A stretch of 13,406 nt of DNA, from the NCBI GenBank assembly GCA_948875265.1, contig CAQRYF010000047.1:1-13406 (forward strand), written 5' to 3'. The notes beneath the pieces were generated by a model that saw only the letters and a program-made list of their open reading frames with translations, did no database searches and was not told where the DNA came from. Below, piece after piece: positions 6,923-13,406 of this stretch. Each line of letters opens with the position of its first letter. Positions within the stretch are counted from its first letter, which is position 1. This stretch comes from an uncultured Clostridia bacterium. GTDB lineage: Bacteria; Bacillota; Clostridia; TANB77; CAG-508. Made by a program: the position numbers and the translations under genes.

Positions 6923-6948
6923 GACAAAGGGACGTAGATAATGTCCTA
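6920..6948 (-). repeat. REP-like hairpin repeat, copy 2 of 3 by position (inverted, over the pheS stop)
   Basis: TAGGACA (6920-6926, including the pheS stop codon TAG) pairs with TGTCCTA (6942-6948). On the - strand it shares GGACA and a 12-base core ACGTCCCTTTGT with the copy before pheT (19 of 27 positions). Its arms differ from the other copies by paired changes (AGGGACA/TGTCCCT against TAGGACA/TGTCCTA), so the hairpin is kept while the sequence drifts. Without a U-run it is not a normal terminator. Confidence 0.6.
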
Positions 6949-6960
6949 TAAATATAATGA

Positions 6961-6986
6961 TTATGTAATAATAATTAATTACATAA
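6961..6986. repeat. 9-bp perfect inverted repeat in the pheS-orfB gap
   Basis: TTATGTAAT (6961-6969) and ATTACATAA (6978-6986) are exact inverted copies around an 8-base AT-only spacer. It could be a weak RNA hairpin or a protein-binding site ahead of orfB. No U-run follows. In such AT-rich DNA chance is a real alternative. Confidence 0.35.
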
Positions 6987-7033
6987 ATAGATATTAATTA
7001 AAATTTTAGTTTAATATAAGGAGTGTTAAAATA

Positions 7034-7333
7034 GTGGGATTATTTAGTAAGAAACCAAGTAAGAATAAGGTATATACATTAAAAGAAGCGATGGATTTTA
7101 TAAACAAAAACCCAAATTATTCAGCAATAGAAACAGCAGGAGGATATAATTTAATTAGTGATGAAGTAGCTAAAAATCATATTAGTAGATATAAAGATAG
7201 ATACAAAAAACAGAATAGTTTTAAGGAAGAAATGAGTGGAAATGGAGCTTACAAAAATATTGGAGTATTAGATTATAATAATCAATCAAGAACAGATTAT
7301 ATGAGGAATACTTATATAAATAGTGGCAGATAA
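7034..7333 (+). CDS. Small hypothetical protein inserted between pheS and pheT (orfB)
   Basis: I do not recognise this family. The 99-residue product begins MGLFSKKPSKNK, a short basic N-terminus, then has a helix-like segment YTLKEAMDFINKNPNYSA, a glycine turn (ETAGGYNLISDE) and a polar, Asn/Tyr-rich C-terminal half that looks disordered. No signal peptide, membrane span or Cys/His metal motif is present. The GTG start at 7034 is supported by AAGGAG (7018-7023) 10 bases upstream. It lies in the T-box operon, 111 bases after pheS and 98 before pheT, and is bracketed by two copies of the same hairpin repeat in opposite orientation (6920-6948 and 7388-7416). No similarity to orfA was obvious by eye. 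A cargo gene of a small element, or a factor tied to the synthetase, are both possible. Confidence 0.65.
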   Translation: MGLFSKKPSKNKVYTLKEAMDFINKNPNYSAIETAGGYNLISDEVAKNHISRYKDRYKKQNSFKEEMSGNGAYKNIGVLDYNNQSRTDYMRNTYINSGR

Positions 7334-7387
7334 TTTATAAATAAAAATAATGAAAAAGTGGAAAAAGAGAGTTTGAAAGTCTCTGAT

Positions 7388-7416
7388 GGGGGACAAAAAG
7401 AACGTCCCTTTGTTCC
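7388..7416 (+). repeat. REP-like hairpin repeat, copy 3 of 3 by position (before pheT)
   Basis: GGGAC (7390-7394) can pair with GTCCC (7404-7408), or GGGACA with TGTTCC (7411-7416) using one G-U pair. The 27 bases at 7390-7416 match those before pheS at 24 positions. It ends two bases before the pheT ribosome binding site AAGGAG (7419-7424), the same placement as the copy before pheS. Confidence 0.75.
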
Positions 7417-7431
7417 AGAAGGAGAAGGTAT

Positions 7432-9834
7432 ATGAAAGCAAGTGTTGAGTGGTTAAAAGAATATTGTGATATAGATATTGATACAGTAAAATTAGGGGAT
7501 ATTTTAACTATGACAGGTTCTAAAGTTGAGACTATAGAACAAAGAGGGAATGATATTAAAAATGTTGTTGTTGGAAAGATATTAGAAATAAAGAAACATG
7601 AGGATTCTGACCATTTAGTGGTAACTAAAGTGGATTTGGGAAATGAAAAAGTTCAAATTGTAACAGGTGCTGATAATATAAAAGAAGGAGATATTGTACC
7701 TATTGCAAAAGATGGTTCAGAGTTACCTGGAGGAATAAAGATAAAAAAAGGACTTCTAAGGGGAGTGGAATCTTGTGGTATGATGTGTTCTGTTGGAGAA
7801 TTAGGATTAGAAATGGCTGATTATCCGGGACAGATTGAACATGGAATAATGATATTAGATAAATCATTAGAAAAGGATTTAGGAAAAGATATTGTAGAAG
7901 TGTTAGATTTAAAAGAAGAAATAATAGATTTTGAGATAACACCTAATAGACCTGATTGTTTATCAATAGAAGGATTAGGAAGAGAGACTGCAGTATCTTT
8001 AGGAAAAGAATTTAAAAATCCAAGAAAAAATATTGATGAATTAAAAGTGGAAGATAAAGATGAAATTGAAGGTTTAAGAGTTGATATAGAAGCTCCAGAT
8101 TTATGTTATAGATATGTAGCAAGAGTAGTAAAAAATGTAAAAATAGGACCTTCTCCAGATTGGATGAAAAAAAGACTTAAAGCTTGTGGTGTTAGAAGTA
8201 TTAATAATATAGTAGATATCACTAACTATGTAATGCTAGAGATGGGTCAACCAATGCATGCTTTTGATATTAATTCAATCGAAGGAAAACATATTACAGT
8301 AAGAAAAGCAAAAAATAATGAGAAAATAACAACATTAGATGAGCAAGAAAGAGAATTAGATGAAAATAACTTAGTTATAGCAGATAATAAGAAGGCAGTA
8401 GCTATAGTAGGTGTTATGGGTGGATTAAACTCAGAGATTGAAGAAGGTACAAAAACAGTTGTATTTGAATCAGCAGTGTTCAATGGTGGAAATGTAAGAA
8501 AAACAGCTAAAAAAGTAGGGTTAAGAACAGAAAGCTCTTCAAGATTTGAAAAAGGTTTATCTTCTGAAAATGCATTAAGAGCTATTAATAGAGCTGTGGA
8601 ATTAGTAGAACTAATAGGTGCAGGAGAAGTAGTAGATGGAAAAATAGATGTATATCCTACAAAACAAAAAATAAATCAAATTAAATTTGATAGTGAAAAA
8701 GTAAATAGTTTATTAGGAACTAATATATCAAAAGAAGAAATGATAGATATATTAGAAAAATTAGAAATAAAAGTTGAGAATAATGTTGCTATAGCTCCAT
8801 ATTTTAGAATGGATTTAGAGTTTTTGGCTGATATAGCTGAAGAGGTTGTTAGATTTTATGGTTATGATAAATTAGATACAACATTAATAAAAGCAGACAC
8901 AACTCTAGGCGTTAGAAATAAAGAACAAAAAATAATAAAGAAAGTAAAAGATATTTTAGTTAATAATGGTCTTTCTGAAATATATACATATGGATTTGTA
9001 AGTGAGAAAGATTTAGAAAAATCAAATATAAGTGATGATTTGAAAAAATATGCTATAACAATACAAAATCCATTAAGTGAAGAATATAAACTAATGAGGC
9101 CAACAACTATTCCTAGTATGATGCAAATACTTGCTACAAATGCTAATAAGAAAAATCAAAACGTGAAATTATTTGATATATCAAGAAATTATAAAAATGT
9201 AAAAAATGAAGTGGAAAATGGTGAAGTTCCATTACAAGAAGATATATTAACTATAGGTATGTATGGTGATGATATAGATTTCTATACATTAAAAGGTTTA
9301 ATAGAAAATGTATTAGAAATAATAAGTGTGAATAGATATGATATACAAAAAGAAACAAATAATGAGTCATATCATCCAGGTAGATGTGCTAATTTAAAAG
9401 TTGGAATGGATATAATAGCTACAATAGGGGAAGTTCATCCAGAGGTATTAGACAATTATGAAATAACAAGAAGAGTGTATTTAGCAGAAATTAATATTAC
9501 AAAACTTGTTAAATATTCAAGAGAAAATAAGAAATATGTTGAAGTGCCTAAATTCCCAGCTGTAGAAAGAGATATAGCAATTATAGTGGATGAAGAAGTA
9601 GAAGTAGGTCAAATAGAAAGAATAATTACTAAAAAAGGTAAAAAACTTTTAGAGAGTATGAAATTATTTGATATATACAGGAATGAGAAATTAGGTGAAA
9701 ACAAGAAAAGTGTCGCATACTCATTGATATTTAGAGATAAGAAAAAGACTTTAAGTGATGAAGAGATAAATAAAATAATGGAAGATATTATAAAAGAATT
9801 GGAAAAAACATTAAAAGCGGAATTGAGAAAATAA
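7432..9834 (+). CDS. pheT: Phenylalanyl-tRNA synthetase beta subunit
   Basis: PheT binds tRNA-Phe and edits mischarged Tyr-tRNA in the tetramer with PheS. The 800-residue product has the full bacterial set. A tRNA-binding OB domain spans about 39-150 (HEDSDHLVVTKVDLG, then CGMMCSVGELGL at 115-126). The B3/4 editing domain is about 210-385, with MGQPMHAFD at 271-279. The B5 domain is about 410-482, with PYFRMDLEFLADIAEEVVR and FYGYD. A core resembling the catalytic fold covers about 490-680, and a C-terminal anticodon-binding FDX-ACB domain begins at VPKFPAVERD (705-714) and runs to the end. The start is fixed by AAGGAG 7 bases upstream. dxs follows after 33 bases with no terminator, so it probably shares the T-box transcript. 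Confidence 0.97.
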   Translation: MKASVEWLKEYCDIDIDTVKLGDILTMTGSKVETIEQRGNDIKNVVVGKILEIKKHEDSDHLVVTKVDLGNEKVQIVTGADNIKEGDIVPIAKDGSELPGGIKIKKGLLRGVESCGMMCSVGELGLEMADYPGQIEHGIMILDKSLEKDLGKDIVEVLDLKEEIIDFEITPNRPDCLSIEGLGRETAVSLGKEFKNPRKNIDELKVEDKDEIEGLRVDIEAPDLCYRYVARVVKNVKIGPSPDWMKKRLKACGVRSINNIVDITNYVMLEMGQPMHAFDINSIEGKHITVRKAKNNEKITTLDEQERELDENNLVIADNKKAVAIVGVMGGLNSEIEEGTKTVVFESAVFNGGNVRKTAKKVGLRTESSSRFEKGLSSENALRAINRAVELVELIGAGEVVDGKIDVYPTKQKINQIKFDSEKVNSLLGTNISKEEMIDILEKLEIKVENNVAIAPYFRMDLEFLADIAEEVVRFYGYDKLDTTLIKADTTLGVRNKEQKIIKKVKDILVNNGLSEIYTYGFVSEKDLEKSNISDDLKKYAITIQNPLSEEYKLMRPTTIPSMMQILATNANKKNQNVKLFDISRNYKNVKNEVENGEVPLQEDILTIGMYGDDIDFYTLKGLIENVLEIISVNRYDIQKETNNESYHPGRCANLKVGMDIIATIGEVHPEVLDNYEITRRVYLAEINITKLVKYSRENKKYVEVPKFPAVERDIAIIVDEEVEVGQIERIITKKGKKLLESMKLFDIYRNEKLGENKKSVAYSLIFRDKKKTLSDEEINKIMEDIIKELEKTLKAELRK

Positions 9835-9867
9835 AGGTTTAATTAGTGGACTAAAATAGGTGATATA

Positions 9868-11754
9868 ATGTTAGATAAAATAAATTCATCTGAGGATGTA
9901 AAAAAATTAGATATAATTCAAAAAAGAGAATTAGCTGATGAAATTAGACAATATATATTAAAAATAGTATCTGAAAATGGAGGCCATCTGGCTTCAAATC
10001 TAGGTGTTGTAGAGCTAACTATAGCTCTACATAGTGTTTTTAACATGCCAGAAGATAAAATTGTGTGGGATGTAGGACATCAAACATATACTCATAAAAT
10101 TATTACTGGTAGAAGAGAAGAACTAAAAACTCTAAGACAATTAGATGGAATTGCGGGCTTTCCTAAAACAAAGGAATCTAAAACAGATTGTTTTAATACA
10201 GGACATAGTAGTACTTCAATATCAGCAGCTCTTGGAATGGCCAGAGCAAGGGATATTAAAGGTGCAGATAATTCAGTCTTAGCAGTTATTGGAGATGGAG
10301 CTTTAACTGGTGGTATGGCATTAGAGGCATTAAATGATGCGGGTTGGAGTAAAACTAATTTAACTGTAATTTTAAATGATAATGAAATGAGTATTTCAAA
10401 AAATATTGGTGGAATAAGTATGTTATTAAGTAAGCTTAGAACTAAAAGAACATATACTAAATCTAATGTTTCAATAAAGAAAATTATTAATAAGGTACCA
10501 GTAGTAGGAAAATATATTGTAAAGATAATACAAAGAATAAAAAGAAGTATTAAACAATTAATTATTCCAAAAATGTTTTTTGAAGATATAGGATTTAGAT
10601 ATTTGGGTCCAGTTGATGGTCATAATATAGAAGAATTAGAGCGAATGTTAAAAATTAGTAAACAACTAGAAGGACCAGTACTAATACATGTTTTAACAAA
10701 AAAAGGTAAAGGATATAAAATTGCTGAAGAAAACCCTGATAAATTTCATGCAACAGGACCATTTGATATAGAAACTGGAAAAGCAAAAAAGGAAAAAAGT
10801 AAAGATTACTCAAAAGTTTTTGGAGATAAGTTAATTAAATTAGCTAAAAAAAATAAAAATATTGTTGCAATAACAGCATCAATGAAAGATGGAACAGGGC
10901 TTAGAGATTTTGCAAATGAATTTCCTAATAGATTTTTTGATATAGGAATAGCAGAACAACATGCTTTAGGATTAGCTGCAGGAATGGCAAAAGAAGGAGT
11001 TATTCCAGTTGTTCCAATATATTCATCTTTTTATCAAAGGGCATATGATCAAGTGATACATGATATAGCAATTCAAAATTTGCCAGTTGTTATGTGTGTT
11101 GATAGAGCAGGGATTGTAGGGGCAGATGGAGAAACTCATCAAGGTACATTAGATATGTCATTTTTTAGACTTGTACCAAATTTAGTAATAATGGCTCCAA
11201 AGGATTTTAAAGAACTAGAAGATATGTTAGAATTTGCAGTTGGTTTAGGCAAACCTGTAGTTATAAGATATCCACGAGGTGGAGAAGATAGAATAAAATT
11301 TGAAAAACATGAAAAAATAGAATTAGGACAAGCAGAAGTGATAAAAGATGGAAAAGATATATCAATTATAGCTATAGGAAAAACAGTTGCTAGAGCAATG
11401 AATGTTGCAGAAGAGTTGAAAGAAAAAAATATAGATGCAGAAGTAATAAATGCAAGATTTTTAAAAGAATTAGATAAGAAAACTATAAAGAAATCAATAA
11501 ATAAAACAAAATATGTTATAACAATTGAAGATGGAACTATTATTAATGGGTTAGCAACAGCTATAAAAGAATTAATAGTAGATGAGAAACTACAAGATGT
11601 ATATATACAAACATATGCATATCCAGATGAGTTTATCAAACATGGAACTGTGCAAGAACTAGAAGAAATATATAAATTAGATGAAAAAAGTATAATAAAT
11701 AAAATAAACTTCGAATACTTAAAAAATAGAGTAGAGGAGAAAGAGAATGAATAA
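9868..11754 (+). CDS. dxs: 1-deoxy-D-xylulose-5-phosphate synthase
   Basis: Dxs condenses pyruvate and glyceraldehyde 3-phosphate, with thiamine diphosphate and Mg, in the first step of the MEP isoprenoid pathway. In the 628-residue product, VWDVGHQTYTHK lies at 66-77, the diphosphate/Mg motif starts with GDGALTGG at 142-149 and ends at N170 (VILNDNEMS), and the catalytic glutamate is E363 in IGIAEQHALG. DRAGIVGADGETHQG (412-426) and VIRYPRG near 466-472 complete the transketolase-like core; a C-terminal transketolase domain follows. The length agrees with the family. The ribosome binding site is weak (AGGTGAT, about 9858-9864), which may mean lower translation or coupling to pheT. The start of the S4 gene overlaps its last 8 bases. 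In many clostridia dxs is followed by tlyA; here a YlmH-type S4 gene takes that place. Confidence 0.96.
   Translation: MLDKINSSEDVKKLDIIQKRELADEIRQYILKIVSENGGHLASNLGVVELTIALHSVFNMPEDKIVWDVGHQTYTHKIITGRREELKTLRQLDGIAGFPKTKESKTDCFNTGHSSTSISAALGMARARDIKGADNSVLAVIGDGALTGGMALEALNDAGWSKTNLTVILNDNEMSISKNIGGISMLLSKLRTKRTYTKSNVSIKKIINKVPVVGKYIVKIIQRIKRSIKQLIIPKMFFEDIGFRYLGPVDGHNIEELERMLKISKQLEGPVLIHVLTKKGKGYKIAEENPDKFHATGPFDIETGKAKKEKSKDYSKVFGDKLIKLAKKNKNIVAITASMKDGTGLRDFANEFPNRFFDIGIAEQHALGLAAGMAKEGVIPVVPIYSSFYQRAYDQVIHDIAIQNLPVVMCVDRAGIVGADGETHQGTLDMSFFRLVPNLVIMAPKDFKELEDMLEFAVGLGKPVVIRYPRGGEDRIKFEKHEKIELGQAEVIKDGKDISIIAIGKTVARAMNVAEELKEKNIDAEVINARFLKELDKKTIKKSINKTKYVITIEDGTIINGLATAIKELIVDEKLQDVYIQTYAYPDEFIKHGTVQELEEIYKLDEKSIINKINFEYLKNRVEEKENE
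10008..10031 (+). repeat. Perfect 10-bp hairpin inside the dxs coding region
   Basis: TGTAGAGCTA (10008-10017) is the exact inverted copy of TAGCTCTACA (10022-10031), with the tetraloop ACTA. It encodes part of VVELTIALHS near residues 47-55. It is more GC-containing than most of the surrounding DNA and could be a stable mRNA hairpin about 140 bases into the gene. No U-run follows, so it is not a terminator. Confidence 0.4.
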
Positions 11755-12550
11755 ACAAGAATTACTAAAAGAATATAAAAAACAAGAAGATAAAATGTGT
11801 TTGTCACAAGTGTTAGACAAAATAGAATTTTCAAAAACAAGAGAAAAAATAGAATATACAGATTTTTTAGATATGTATCAAGTATCCTTAGTTGAGAATT
11901 TTTTAAGAAAAATTAAATTTGAAAATTATAGGCTATATGGTGGATATGATGAAGCAGAAAGAAAAGTTTTAATTGTATATCCAGAAAAATATGATGAGAA
12001 TATGTTGAGAAAGAACTATAATAAGATATTAAAAATAGTAAGAATTAAGTTGCCAGAAGAAGAACAAGGTAAATACTCTCATAGGAATTATTTAGGTGGT
12101 ATAGTTAAATTAGGATTAAAAAGAGAAAAAGTAGGAGATATAATAGTTGCAAAAGAAGGTGCTGATATTATAGTTGTAGATGATTTTGCAAAAATACTAA
12201 AAGAAGAATTACCAGCTCTTACAAGATTTGAAAATAGTTATATACAAGTAGAAGAAATACAAAATCTAAAAAAACAAGAAATAAAAGTAGAAGAAGTTAA
12301 AATAATTGTACCATCATTAAGATTAGATAATATAGTTTCAGATTTAGCAAGAACTTCAAGAAGTAAAGCTGCTCAAATAATTGCACAAGAAAGAGTTTTT
12401 GTAAATGGTCAAAATGAAACAAAGTTATCAAAGCAGTTAAAATTAAAAGATGTTATTACAATTAGAGGAAAAGGTAGATTTATAATAAAAGAATTTACAG
12501 GGACGACAAGAAGCGGAAGAACAGTTATATTGATTGAAAGATATGTGTGA
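11747..12550 (+). CDS. ylmH: YlmH/RqcP2-like S4-domain RNA-binding protein
   Basis: The 267-residue product matches YlmH in length and order. The N-terminal two thirds carry the YlmH-type domain, with ENYRLYGGYDEAERKVLIVYPE near 59-80, HRNYLGGIVKLGLKREKVGDI about 112-132, and a helix LPALTRF. A C-terminal S4 RNA-binding domain spans about 189-250 (LRLDNIVSDLARTSRSKAAQII, then VFVNGQ and KDVITIRGKGRFII). In Bacillus, YlmH (RqcP2) acts on obstructed large ribosomal subunits in ribosome-associated quality control; this role is known for the family and inferred here. AGGAG (11735-11739) is 7 bases before the ATG, and the 8-base overlap with dxs suggests translational coupling. It is not TlyA, which has an N-terminal S4 domain and a methyltransferase. 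In Bacillus the gene lies in the division cluster near ftsZ and divIVA, so this location is different. Confidence 0.85.
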   Translation: MNKQELLKEYKKQEDKMCLSQVLDKIEFSKTREKIEYTDFLDMYQVSLVENFLRKIKFENYRLYGGYDEAERKVLIVYPEKYDENMLRKNYNKILKIVRIKLPEEEQGKYSHRNYLGGIVKLGLKREKVGDIIVAKEGADIIVVDDFAKILKEELPALTRFENSYIQVEEIQNLKKQEIKVEEVKIIVPSLRLDNIVSDLARTSRSKAAQIIAQERVFVNGQNETKLSKQLKLKDVITIRGKGRFIIKEFTGTTRSGRTVILIERYV

Positions 12551-12555
12551 AAATT

Positions 12556-12600
12556 AGGTTGCTAAGGAGGATATTACTTTTTTGGCAGCCTTTTAGTTTT
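12556..12600 (+). terminator. Terminator after the pheST-dxs-ylmH operon
   Basis: AGGTTGCTAA (12556-12565) pairs with TTGGCAGCCT (12582-12591) over 10 positions with two G-U pairs, followed by TTTTAGTTTT. It is the first clear terminator after the T-box terminator at 5443, which supports one long operon. Confidence 0.75.
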
Positions 12601-12822
12601 CTGAACTTGAGAAATTTAAAATGAAAAAATAATTTAAATGAGTGCAAAAAAAGTCGAATTTTGCGACGAAAAGTTATTGTAAATGCAACTGTTTTGTGAT
12701 ATGTATAATATATTCTATCTTTAATAATTATATCTTTATTAAATTAATTTCTAAAATTTTATCCAAATTAAAAATAATACTATATTTTACTAATTAAGTA
12801 TGTTATAATAGGAGGTGAATGG
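12601..12822 (+). promoter_or_regulatory. Intergenic region with a possible promoter for the DUF4160-DUF2442 pair
   Basis: About 220 very AT-rich bases contain no reading frame I can support. TATAAT at 12704-12709 is a good -10, but no convincing -35 lies 16-18 bp upstream. A short repeat GTCGAA/GACGAA (12652-12657 and 12664-12669) resembles a pair of imperfect Spo0A boxes. The ribosome binding site GGAGGTG is at 12811-12817. Confidence 0.35.
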
Positions 12823-13092
12823 ATGCCAATAATTTCACAATTTTATGGTATAATAATTAGGGTTTATTTTAATGATACTGAAAAACATTATTTAGAACAT
12901 ATACATGTTCAATATAATGAATATGATGCAGTATATTCTATAAAAGAAGGTAGTGTTATAGAAGGAAAATTGCCTAAAAAGCAACATAAATTAGTTGCAG
13001 CATGGATAGAAATTCATAAAGATGAATTGAAAGCATTATGGGAAGTGTCTCAAAAGGACGGAGAGATATTTAAAATAGATCCATTAAAATAG
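12823..13092 (+). CDS. DUF4160 domain protein
   Basis: An 89-residue protein that matches the DUF4160 pattern along its length: MPIISQFYGIIIRVYFND at the start, the EHIHVQYNEYDAVYSI block that corresponds to the family's P-H-F-H-A-x-Y segment, EGKLPKKQ near 46-53, and the WIEIHKDELKALWE helix with a short KIDPLK end. The biochemical function is not established. Homologues very often sit beside a DUF2442 gene, as here, and the pair has been suspected of being a toxin-antitoxin-like unit, which is unproven. GGAGGTG lies 5 bases before the ATG. The gene follows a terminator and an AT-rich gap, so it starts a separate two-gene unit. Confidence 0.88.
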   Translation: MPIISQFYGIIIRVYFNDTEKHYLEHIHVQYNEYDAVYSIKEGSVIEGKLPKKQHKLVAAWIEIHKDELKALWEVSQKDGEIFKIDPLK

Positions 13093-13103
13093 GGGGAATG
13101 GTT

Positions 13104-13346
13104 ATGATACCACCAAGAATAAAAGAAATAAGAGCATTAGATGATTTTTATATAGAAATTACCTATGTTACAGGTGAAAGAAGATTATATAATATGAAAG
13201 AAAATTTAAAATATGATTTTTATAAAAAATTAAAGAATATAGAATATTTTAAATTAGCAAAATCTGCAGAAACAACTATTGAATGGCCAAATGGAGAAGA
13301 TATTGATCCAAATGAGCTATATGAAAATAGTATAAAAGTTAAATAA
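13104..13346 (+). CDS. DUF2442 domain protein
   Basis: An 80-residue protein with the DUF2442 pattern: a short strand-rich N-terminus (IKEIRALDDFYIEITYVTGERRLYNM), a helix with YDFYKKLKN, and the family's hallmark end IEWPNGEDIDPNELYENS. Function is unknown; it is the usual partner of DUF4160. ATG 13104 is preferred over the in-frame ATG at 13098, because AGGGGGA (13091-13097) touches 13098 but is 6 bases before 13104. The gap from the DUF4160 stop is 11 bases, so the two are surely co-transcribed and probably translationally linked. Nothing in the pair is truncated. Confidence 0.88.
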   Translation: MIPPRIKEIRALDDFYIEITYVTGERRLYNMKENLKYDFYKKLKNIEYFKLAKSAETTIEWPNGEDIDPNELYENSIKVK

Positions 13347-13406
13347 AAAATTGACCAAGTGCCAAAGAGGTTGCCAAAGGTTCCGGGTTAAAATGACAAC
13401 ACACGT
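13347..13406. other. Non-coding right edge, cut by the window
   Basis: Sixty bases without a gene. It is more GC-rich than the other intergenic DNA and contains a near-direct repeat, GCCAAAGAGGTT (13361-13372) and GCCAAAGGTT (13373-13382). It might be the start of another short repeat that continues beyond the window, but this cannot be decided here. Confidence 0.3.

Noticed and set aside
7365..7384. Short inverted repeat AGAGA...TCTCT before the pheT-side hairpin repeat
   Set aside because: Only five pairs with a nine-base loop and no U-run; too weak to claim as a terminator.
11139..11840. A 233-codon open frame on the - strand opposite dxs and ylmH
   Set aside because: It lies entirely antisense to two well-supported genes, its translation is a hydrophobic/serine-rich product expected from antisense of AT-rich coding DNA, and no family motif is seen.
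12804..12809. TATAAT directly before the DUF4160 ribosome binding site as a promoter
   Set aside because: Transcription would start at about 12816, inside the ribosome binding site, leaving a leader of some 7 bases; no good -35 is present.
1..13406. CRISPR arrays, tRNA or rRNA genes
   Set aside because: No regularly spaced direct repeats and no tRNA- or rRNA-like sequence were seen on either strand.

Overview
The window is strongly AT-rich and looks like a chromosomal segment of a low-GC Gram-positive bacterium, most likely a member of the Clostridia. The reasons are a T-box leader, strong AGGAGG-type ribosome binding sites, a wall-anchored (LPKAG) surface protein and a clostridial style of housekeeping genes. 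Almost everything is on the + strand and standard genetic code is used.

Layout: (1) 1-527, the 3' end of an Rpn/PD-(D/E)XK transposase-like nuclease gene that begins outside the window. (2) 534-2301, recN with its own consensus promoter, framed by a perfect 12-bp inverted repeat, and closed by a terminator. (3) 2304-3627, eno (enolase). (4) 3639-3720, a 34-bp perfect palindrome between the convergent ends of eno and the next gene; its centre resembles two facing ends of an IS150-type insertion sequence. (5) 3721-5055 (- strand), a secreted, probably sortase-anchored von Willebrand factor A protein. (6) 5098-5182, two divergent promoters with a 22-bp palindrome between their -35 boxes. (7) 5189-5443, a phenylalanine T-box leader (UUC specifier, TGGT acceptor-binding bulge, terminator). 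(8) 5501-9834, the T-box operon: small orfA, pheS, small orfB, pheT. Three copies of one hairpin repeat (GGGAC...ACGTCCC..TTGTCCC) sit directly before pheS, over the pheS stop codon (inverted), and directly before pheT. (9) 9868-12550, dxs and a YlmH/RqcP2-like S4 gene, closely spaced after pheT and followed by a terminator. (10) 12823-13346, a small DUF4160-DUF2442 gene pair.

How it fits together: uncharged tRNA-Phe should relieve termination in the leader and switch on both subunits of phenylalanyl-tRNA synthetase. With no terminator visible until 12556, the same transcript could also carry dxs (isoprenoid precursor synthesis) and the ribosome-rescue S4 gene. The most unusual part is the interrupted pheS-pheT pair: two unrecognised small genes and three repeat copies are interleaved with the synthetase genes. 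This is either the trace of mobile REP-like elements or an added RNA-level control on the two subunits.
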